The notes beneath the pieces are model-generated. The model saw only the letters and a program-made list of their open reading frames with translations, had not been told where the DNA came from and made no database searches. Shown in pieces: positions 56,896 through 64,000 of a stretch of 64,000 nucleotides of DNA. The stretch's first letter is position 1, and every line of letters begins with the position of its first letter. The position numbers and the translations under genes are program-made. Where the stretch lies: the NCBI RefSeq assembly GCF_017498505.1, contig NZ_CP071798.1:372001-436000 (forward strand). Reading direction: 5' to 3'. Origin of the DNA: Sporosarcina sp. Te-1 (lineage in GTDB: Bacteria > Bacillota > Bacilli > Bacillales_A > Planococcaceae).

Positions 56896-59022
56896 GTGCT
56901 CCGATCAATCGGAAAGATGTTCAACTCTCTGAAATTTAAATACTTTTCCATTTTTGTAGTGTCAATAGGAGCGATTCTTCTTTTCGCGTCCATGTATGGT
57001 GAAGTGAAACAGGAGACATATGAACTGTCTGCCTTTCAAGTTTCACCTACAACTCTGCGTTCCTTGAAAACGGTGGAAGATGCGGAGAAGACAGAGCAGG
57101 AGAGACAACGGATTGGTATGGAAGTGACACCGGTCTATCAATTTTCAGATGAAGTAGCGAAAAACAGGCAGGCAATTACGAACCAATTGTTCGATTTTCT
57201 TATTGAAGTGAAAGAAGCGGAAAATTTGGAAGTCGATCATGAGGACAAGCCGATTGTCAGTCAGAAGGATCGGCTCAAGGAAATCCGTGAGAAATTGCGG
57301 AAATTGGAGGAAGAAGAACCGAGTCTACGGCTTACGGACGATGCGCTCAACAGTTTGTTGAAGCAGGATATCAGTACTCTTCGCAGTATGCAGAAAGCGA
57401 TTTCGGGCATTATTGGAAGTGAATTAGAAAAACCGATCCGTACAACAGACCTCGCAACTGTCCGTTATGAAGTGGAAAGGAAGATCAGGCTATCGGACGC
57501 CATTCCGCCTGGCGAGCTGCAAACAATGATTACTCTTGCCCGCTCTTTGGTCATCGAAACTGAAAAAGTGAATGAAGAACTGACGGAAAAAAGGCGCGAG
57601 CAGGAAAAAAGCGCGGTTGAGCCGACTCGTATCCTGCAAGGACAGGTTATTGTCAGAGAAGGACAGTTTATCGATCAGGAGATTTTCCGCCAGCTTGAAT
57701 TGACCGGACTTGTGACGAATCAGTCCTCGACTAAACCATTGATCGGTCTTGCCTTATTTGTCATCTTCGTATCTACGCTTATCTATTTGCATTTCTTTAC
57801 ATGGAATGGGAAAAATAATGTAAAGAAGAAATCACTTTTAATCATTTACACCATTTATTTTTTCCTTGTGCTATTGATGAAGTTGATTGGAATGATTGAC
57901 AAAGAGTTCGATGTGCAGATTGCCTTCCTGTTCCCGACAGCGCTAGCACCGATGCTTGTCAAATTATTGACCAATGAGCGTCTGGCCTTGATGGTCACCG
58001 TTATTACGGCAGCTACAGCAGGTATCATGCTGCAAGAAGGATTTGCTGCGATCATGCAGATGGAGATCGCCCTCTACATATTATTGAGCGGCTTGATGAG
58101 CCTTTATTTCCTAGGCAAGGACGGTAGAAGGTCAAGCATCTTGCGGACCAGTCTTGGTGTTTCCCTATCGAATATGGCCTTTATCGGATTCTATCTCATG
58201 ATGACCCAATCGACCTATAATCTATCGGAATGGCTCTTCTATTTCGCTGCCGCTTTGGCTTCGGGCATCTTGTCCGGTGCATTGACGATCGGCCTCATGC
58301 CGTTCTTTGAGAGTGCGTTCGGCCTGCTGTCGGATATGCGCTTGATCGAACTCTCTAATCCGAATCACCCGTTGCTGAAAAAGGTGCTGACTGAAACGCC
58401 TGGGACTTATCATCATAGTGTGATGGTCGCTAATTTGGCGGATGCTGCTTGTGAGTCTGTAGGGGCGCACGGACTGCTTGCGAGGGTCGGAAGTTATTAT
58501 CATGATATCGGGAAAACGGTTCGGCCTGGTTTTTTCATTGAGAATCAACATGGCGGCCAAAATCCGCATGATTCATTGCCCCCTGAAAAAAGTCGTGATA
58601 TCATTATTTCCCATGCTGTTGATGGGGCGAAGATTTTAGAAGAGCATAAAATGCCTCAGGAGATTGTAGATATTGCCCGGCAACATCATGGGACAAGCTT
58701 CTTGAAATATTTTTATGTCAAAGCGAAAGAGCTGGATGAGAGTGTGTCGGAGGATGATTACCGATATCCTGGGCCTAAGCCGCAAACAAAGGAAATCGCA
58801 ATCATTTCCATTGTCGACAGTGTCGAAGCAGCTGTACGGTCAATGAAGGAGCCGACACCACAAAAGATTGCGGCGCTCGTCAAAGCGATTATTAATGATA
58901 AGTTGAATGATGGCCAATTCGATGAATGCGACTTATCCGTGAAGGAATTGAAGAAAGTGGAGACGGTCATTTGCGAAACGTTGAATGGCATTTTTCATAG
59001 CCGGATCGAATATCCGGAATGA
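56896..59022 (+). CDS. pgpH: Cyclic-di-AMP phosphodiesterase PgpH
   Basis: Membrane HD hydrolase (YqfF) that degrades c-di-AMP to pApA. The 708 residues have a first membrane helix (FSIFVVSIGAILLFASMYG), a large extracellular 7TMR-HDED domain (to about 270), seven membrane helices (about 275-480), and a cytoplasmic HD domain: GTYHHSVMVANLADAAC, YYHDIGKTVRPGFF, ISHAVDGAKILEEH and IARQHHGTSF. The GTG at 56896 has GGGAGGAGGGGA just upstream; the longer ORF lacks support. It is followed directly by ybeY. Confidence 0.94.
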   Translation: MLRSIGKMFNSLKFKYFSIFVVSIGAILLFASMYGEVKQETYELSAFQVSPTTLRSLKTVEDAEKTEQERQRIGMEVTPVYQFSDEVAKNRQAITNQLFDFLIEVKEAENLEVDHEDKPIVSQKDRLKEIREKLRKLEEEEPSLRLTDDALNSLLKQDISTLRSMQKAISGIIGSELEKPIRTTDLATVRYEVERKIRLSDAIPPGELQTMITLARSLVIETEKVNEELTEKRREQEKSAVEPTRILQGQVIVREGQFIDQEIFRQLELTGLVTNQSSTKPLIGLALFVIFVSTLIYLHFFTWNGKNNVKKKSLLIIYTIYFFLVLLMKLIGMIDKEFDVQIAFLFPTALAPMLVKLLTNERLALMVTVITAATAGIMLQEGFAAIMQMEIALYILLSGLMSLYFLGKDGRRSSILRTSLGVSLSNMAFIGFYLMMTQSTYNLSEWLFYFAAALASGILSGALTIGLMPFFESAFGLLSDMRLIELSNPNHPLLKKVLTETPGTYHHSVMVANLADAACESVGAHGLLARVGSYYHDIGKTVRPGFFIENQHGGQNPHDSLPPEKSRDIIISHAVDGAKILEEHKMPQEIVDIARQHHGTSFLKYFYVKAKELDESVSEDDYRYPGPKPQTKEIAIISIVDSVEAAVRSMKEPTPQKIAALVKAIINDKLNDGQFDECDLSVKELKKVETVICETLNGIFHSRIEYPE

Positions 59023-59042
59023 GAGCAAAGGAAGGCGAAAAG

Positions 59043-59513
59043 ATGCTTGAATTTTATTTTGAAGATGAAACAGGAACGATCAAACCAGATATCGAAGATC
59101 TAATCCGGAACTTGTTGAATCATGCAGCTAAAATGGAACAGCTGCAAGGCCATCCCGAAGTGTCCGTCACATTTATGGATGATGAGAACATTCGTGAGGT
59201 CAATGCAGAATATCGTGGTAAAGACACGCCGACAGATGTTATTTCATTTGCCCTTGAAGAGATGGGGGAAGGGGAAGTAGCGATTGTTGCGCAAGATGAT
59301 ATGCCTATTGTTTTAGGGGATATCATCATCTCCGTTGAAACAGCTAAAAGACAGGCGATTGAATATGGGCACGATGAAAAACGAGAAATCGGATTTCTTG
59401 CGTTGCATGGTTTTCTCCATCTACTAGGGTACGACCATCTCAATGAGGAAGAAGAAAAAGTGATGTTTGGCCGGCAGAAAGAGATTCTATCCTCTTTTGG
59501 GTTAGAGCGGTGA
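59043..59513 (+). CDS. ybeY: Endoribonuclease YbeY (16S rRNA maturation)
   Basis: Zinc endoribonuclease needed for 16S rRNA 3' processing and ribosome quality control. The metal motif is LHGFLHLLGYDHLNEEEE (H-X3-H-X5-H), and NAEYRGKDTPTDVISFAL is the conserved substrate groove. Length is 156 residues. The ATG at 59043 follows AAAGGAAGG; the upstream extension overlaps pgpH and is not supported. Its neighbours phoH and era are partners in rRNA maturation in other bacteria. Confidence 0.95.
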   Translation: MLEFYFEDETGTIKPDIEDLIRNLLNHAAKMEQLQGHPEVSVTFMDDENIREVNAEYRGKDTPTDVISFALEEMGEGEVAIVAQDDMPIVLGDIIISVETAKRQAIEYGHDEKREIGFLALHGFLHLLGYDHLNEEEEKVMFGRQKEILSSFGLER

Positions 59514-59519
59514 AACGTT

Positions 59520-59873
59520 ATGCTTGGGTCTTTCATTAAGTCTTTCCATTATGCCTGGACAGGCATCAAGACAGGTTTTGCGAAAGAACGGAACATGAAG
59601 TTCCATGTCGGGGCAGGCCTCGCTGTTGTGATCTGCGGCTTGTTGACAGGACTTTCTTATACGGAATGGATCTTGGTCATCATGCTGATTGGCGGAATGC
59701 TGGCGCTTGAACTGATGAATACGGCTATAGAACGCACCGTCGATCTCGTGACTGGAGAGTATCATCCCTTGGCGAAACAAGCGAAGGATTTGGCTGCTGG
59801 CGCGGTATTTGTCTATGCTGTGGCCAGCGCAGTCGTCGGATGCATTCTTTTCATTCCAAAATGGTTTTCATAA
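59520..59873 (+). CDS. dgkA: Diacylglycerol/undecaprenol kinase DgkA
   Basis: Small membrane kinase; in Gram-positives the substrate is usually undecaprenol. The 117 residues have the amphipathic start SFHYAWTGIKTGFAKERNMKFH, three membrane helices, and the active-site signature LELMNTAIERTVDLV with the catalytic and metal-binding glutamates. KQAKDLAAGAVFVYA follows. It lies 6 bases after ybeY, as in B. subtilis, and before cdd. The ribosome binding site is weak. Confidence 0.94.
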   Translation: MLGSFIKSFHYAWTGIKTGFAKERNMKFHVGAGLAVVICGLLTGLSYTEWILVIMLIGGMLALELMNTAIERTVDLVTGEYHPLAKQAKDLAAGAVFVYAVASAVVGCILFIPKWFS

Positions 59874-61203
<1,330 letters not shown>

Positions 61204-61223
61204 ACAACGAGGGAGTGATGGCC

Positions 61224-62012
61224 TTGCTGAACAAGTGGGAAGGAATCATTCTGAAAAGCATTCCGTATGGCGAGGCCAATAAAATCGTGACGATCTTCAC
61301 AAAGGAAGCGGGTAAGCTGACTGCCATGGCCCGTGGCGCCAAAAAGCCGGCCAGCAGATTGTCAGCCATTACGCAGAATTTCACACATGGCTCATTCCTT
61401 CTCAAGACTGGCAAAGGAATGGGCTCATTGGAGCAAGGGGAAACCATTGATTCGATGCGGTTCATTCGTGAAGATCTTGAAGCGACGGCATACGCCAGTT
61501 ATGTCGTAGAGCTTATCGACAAATTGACGGAAGATCGCGAGGCTATCCGCAACGTCTACGGCCTGTTATATGAGGCGTTACATGCGATTAACGAGGAATA
61601 TGACCCGGAGGCGATCTCCCTGTTTGTGGAGTGGAAAATGTTGCCCGTCGCAGGCGTTTATCCAACTGTCCACCAGTGTGCGAATTGTGGTGCGACAGAA
61701 GGAGAATTCGCTTTTTCCTTCCAGGAAATCGGGTTTCTCTGCCATCGCTGTTTCCATATCGATCCGTATATCGTCCGGCTTTCTTCGACACAACTTCGCT
61801 TAATCCGTACGTTTTACACCGTGCCGATCGAGCAGGTCGGATCATTGAAATTAAAGAAGACGACCAAGCAGTTCATGAAAAAGATAGTTCGGACCATCTA
61901 CGATGAGCAGGTGGGCATTCGACTGAAATCGAGAAATTTTTTGGATCAGTTGGAACGGATGCCGGGCGTCCTGCCAGAGAAAAAAGAACAACCGGAGACG
62001 GAAGGTGAGTGA
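61224..62012 (+). CDS. recO: DNA repair protein RecO
   Basis: Loads RecA on SSB-coated DNA with RecF and RecR. The N-terminal OB domain shows WEGIILKSIPYGEANKIVTIF and MARGAKKPASRLSA. A zinc finger is visible as CANCGATEGEFAFSFQEIGFLCHRC in outline (four cysteines). Length is 262 residues from TTG 61224, 8 bases after GAGGGAG, giving the usual MLNKWEG start. The stop codon lies inside the loop of its own terminator. Confidence 0.95.
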   Translation: MLNKWEGIILKSIPYGEANKIVTIFTKEAGKLTAMARGAKKPASRLSAITQNFTHGSFLLKTGKGMGSLEQGETIDSMRFIREDLEATAYASYVVELIDKLTEDREAIRNVYGLLYEALHAINEEYDPEAISLFVEWKMLPVAGVYPTVHQCANCGATEGEFAFSFQEIGFLCHRCFHIDPYIVRLSSTQLRLIRTFYTVPIEQVGSLKLKKTTKQFMKKIVRTIYDEQVGIRLKSRNFLDQLERMPGVLPEKKEQPETEGE

Positions 62013-62036
62013 CCTTTCGTTTCCGGTTGTTTTTTG
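61987..62036 (+). terminator. Terminator of recO
   Basis: A long stem, AACAACCGGA...GGAAGGT with ACCTTTC...TCCGGTTGTT, followed by Ts. It spans the last eight recO codons and the TGA at 62010-62012. Confidence 0.85.
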
Positions 62037-62110
62037 ATGGAGCCTTAAGAGGCCAGGCCTGAACCGTGGTGGCAGATTCCCTGGGCCCCCTTTGGGCTTC
62101 GCTTGTTCAA
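62037..62110. other. Convergent gap between recO and glyS
   Basis: This short stretch is GC-richer than its surroundings and holds short inverted repeats (GGCCAGGCC, GGGCCCCC). No gene is seen; a minus-strand terminator for glyS may lie here but I cannot fix it. Confidence 0.3.
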
Positions 62111-63490
62111 TTAAAACTTCAAGCGTTCCTCGATATAATCTTTTACTTCGCTGATCGGCATACGCACTTGTTCCATGGAATCACGGTGTCGTACTGTTAC
62201 TTGGCGATCCTCTTCTGAATCAAAATCGTATGTGATGCAGAATGGTGTCCCAATTTCGTCTTGGCGACGGTACCGTCTTCCAATGGACTGGGAATCATCA
62301 TACTGGACTGCAAAGTGTTTGCTGAGTTCGAAATAGACTTCCTCCGCACTGTCCGCAAGCTTTTTGGAGAGTGGCAGAACCGCCGCTTTCACAGGCGCTA
62401 GAGCCGGATGGAAGCGCAGGACGGTCCGTACATCGTCGCCCTCGAGCTGCTCTTCATCGTAAGCGTTGCAAAGGAATGCAAGTGTCACTCGATCCGCTCC
62501 GACGGAAGGTTCGATGCAGTATGGAACGTATTTTTCGTTCGTCACCGGATCTTGGTAGTGGAAATCCTCGCCTGAATGCTCCATATGGCGTTTCAAATCA
62601 AAGTCTGTCCGATTCGCGATGCCCCACAGCTCACCCCAGCCAAATGGGAACTTGAATTCAATATCCACCGTGCCTTTGGAGTAGTGGGACAGTTCATCTT
62701 CGCTATGCTCGCGCAATCTGACATTTTCGTCGCTAAGGCCAAGGTCGAGCAGCCATTTTTTAGAGAAGTCGCGCCAGTATTCATACCAGTTCATATCCTC
62801 GCCAGGCTTACAGAAGAATTCTAATTCCATTTGTTCAAATTCCCTTGTTCGGAACGTGAAGTTACCCGGCGTGATTTCATTTCGGAAACTTTTACCGATT
62901 TGAGCGATGCCAAACGGCATTTTTTTCCGCATGGAACGTTGGACATTTTTGAAATTGACGAAAATCCCCTGTGCTGTTTCCGGGCGGAGGAAGATTTCAT
63001 TTGCGGATGAATCCGTCACCCCTTGAGATGTTTTAAACATTAAGTTGAATTGACGGATTCCAGTGTAATCCATCTCGCCGCAGTTAGGGCAGACGATGTG
63101 GTGTTCCGCAATCAATTCTTCCATCTTTTCAAATGGGAGGCCATCGACGACCATCTCGATGCCCTTCGCTTCGAGGGCATCTTCGATTAGCTTATCGGCC
63201 CTGTGGCGCGTTTTACATTTCTTGCAGTCAATCATCGGATCATTGAAATTCCCGATATGCCCGGATGCTTCCCACACTTTTGGATTCATCAGGATGGCCG
63301 CGTCCAATCCGACATTGTATTTGGATTCTTGGACAAACTTCTGCCACCATGCCTTCTTTACATTGTTTTTCAACTCGATGCCAAGTGGGCCGTAATCCCA
63401 AGTATTCGCGAGACCACCATAAATTTCAGATCCCGGGAAAACAAATCCCCTCTGTTTTGCTAAATTGACAACCTGATCCATTGATAGCAT
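62111..63490 (-). CDS. glyS: Glycyl-tRNA synthetase (dimeric type)
   Basis: Class II synthetase of the alpha-2 type that charges tRNA-Gly. It is unrelated to the GlyQ/GlyS tetramer of B. subtilis. The 459 residues show [26 protein letters not shown], zinc-type cysteines (CKKCKTRHR and CPNCGEMD), motif 2 ([29 protein letters not shown] in outline), [13 protein letters not shown] (motif 3) and the anticodon domain ([10 protein letters not shown]). The ATG at 63488-63490 follows GGAGGGA; the ORF extension to 63580 is not supported. It is transcribed against recO and controlled by a T-box. Confidence 0.96.
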   Translation of the reverse strand: MLSMDQVVNLAKQRGFVFPGSEIYGGLANTWDYGPLGIELKNNVKKAWWQKFVQESKYNVGLDAAILMNPKVWEASGHIGNFNDPMIDCKKCKTRHRADKLIEDALEAKGIEMVVDGLPFEKMEELIAEHHIVCPNCGEMDYTGIRQFNLMFKTSQGVTDSSANEIFLRPETAQGIFVNFKNVQRSMRKKMPFGIAQIGKSFRNEITPGNFTFRTREFEQMELEFFCKPGEDMNWYEYWRDFSKKWLLDLGLSDENVRLREHSEDELSHYSKGTVDIEFKFPFGWGELWGIANRTDFDLKRHMEHSGEDFHYQDPVTNEKYVPYCIEPSVGADRVTLAFLCNAYDEEQLEGDDVRTVLRFHPALAPVKAAVLPLSKKLADSAEEVYFELSKHFAVQYDDSQSIGRRYRRQDEIGTPFCITYDFDSEEDRQVTVRHRDSMEQVRMPISEVKDYIEERLKF

Positions 63491-63694
63491 TGCAATTCCC
63501 TCCAAATCATTTTTACTACTTCCGTTAATGTTGAACATATCTTCAAGTGAAGACCGCATAGAATACATATCGTATGCCATCCGTTCCGCTTTCCCCCATT
63601 ACACCAATGTGAATGAAGAGTGAAGTTTGGCGCAGCAGGAGCCGTGTGATAAAGATACGCTTTCTAGACAATGTGGCAAACCTGTCTTGAAATG

Positions 63695-63895
63695 CAAAAA
63701 ACGCACCCATCCCCGGACAATAACTGTCCGGGGACGAGTGCGTAGACCCGCGGTTCCACCCCGATTGGCTTGAAAAAGCCCTCTTTCGATCACGTTTATG
63801 GCTCCAGGCTGCCGTTTCATGCCGATTGCAGGCTTTCACTATCCCCGCTCGCTTATGCTGGCACTACTTATTGACCTTTCTTCACCTATAGATTA
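63695..63895 (-). promoter_or_regulatory. T-box riboswitch leader of glyS
   Basis: On the minus strand the T-box GGGTGGAACCGCGG is the complement of 63748-63761. It is followed by a terminator stem (ACGCACTCGTCCCCGGACA with its complement, 63696-63743) and T6. In stem I, AGTA is the complement of 63865-63868, and its partner strand reads GAAAC-GGC-AGCC, so the specifier is GGC (complement of 63811-63813), a glycine codon. Uncharged tRNA-Gly should favour glyS expression. Confidence 0.93.
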
Positions 63896-63903
63896 TGAGT
63901 ACA

Positions 63904-63932
63904 AGTGTAGCATGCTTCGTTCCTTCAGGCAA
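63904..63932 (-). promoter_or_regulatory. SigA promoter of the glyS T-box transcript
   Basis: On the minus strand TTGCCT (complement of 63927-63932), 17 bases, TACACT (complement of 63904-63909) with a TG before the -10. Confidence 0.65.
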
Positions 63933-64000
63933 TGCCTTAGTGTTTTTTTGATGAAGTGATTCGTTTTGGCGCGGAGTGATAGGAATTCTGTTGGGGAAAT
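63933..64000. other. Right edge of the window
   Basis: The last 68 bases are upstream of the glyS promoter and hold no gene start I can support. Confidence 0.3.

Overview
The window reads as core chromosome of a low-to-moderate GC, endospore-forming Firmicute. Gene order follows the Bacillus subtilis hisS-aspS-yrvM...mtnN block and then the yqeG...recO block. Gene content (dimeric glyS instead of glyQ/glyS, intact sigK, cheV next to tcdA, yrrN/yrrO, comER, yqeW and yqeY missing) points to the Planococcaceae, perhaps Sporosarcina or a relative; the genus is inference. Spore genes (sigK, gpr, spoIIP, yqfC, yqfD) support a spore former, and comEA/EB/EC and cheV suggest DNA uptake and chemotaxis.

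Layout. 1-190: 5' end of a cell-wall amidase on the minus strand. 343-4848: T-box-controlled hisS-aspS, 6S RNA and tcdA. 5139-6578: cheV and a non-coding stretch with a tandem array of about 20.5-bp units. 6579-13880: rarA (minus), then cymR, cysteine desulfurase, mnmA, a TPR protein and recD2. 13877-22837: T-box-controlled alaS, ireB-ruvX-DUF1292, mltG-trmR-udk, greA, yrrS, mtnN. 22892-23834: a 26-residue membrane peptide and intact sigK (minus). 23997-28987: yqeG-yqeH-aroE-yqeI-nadD-yqeK-rsfS-yqeM. 29035-32590: com operon, with comEA apparently frameshifted near its start. 32649-36420: yqzM, holA, rpsT, gpr, spoIIP. 36467-38354: a group IIC intron placed directly after the spoIIP terminator. 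38497-42102: lepA, an unknown gene, hemW. 42116-50117: CIRCE-hrcA-grpE-dnaK-dnaJ-prmA-rsmE-mtaB. 50255-62012: deoC, rpsU, nfeD-floA and neighbours, yqfC-yqfD-phoH-pgpH-ybeY-dgkA-cdd-era-recO. 62111-63932: T-box-controlled glyS on the minus strand.

The genes mainly serve translation and its quality control: three aminoacyl-tRNA synthetases with their own tRNA-sensing leaders, tRNA modification (TcdA, MnmA, TrmR, MtaB), ribosome assembly (YqeH, YqeI, RsfS, Era, YbeY, RsmE, PrmA) and LepA. Protein folding, DNA repair and uptake, and sporulation make up most of the rest.

No clearly new multi-gene system is visible. The items most worth a second look are an AAC triplet at the specifier position of the hisS-aspS T-box, the helically phased tandem array at 6192-6342, the broken 5' end of comEA, hairpins that bury the ribosome binding sites of two sporulation genes (spoIIP and yqfC), and the group IIC intron at a terminator.
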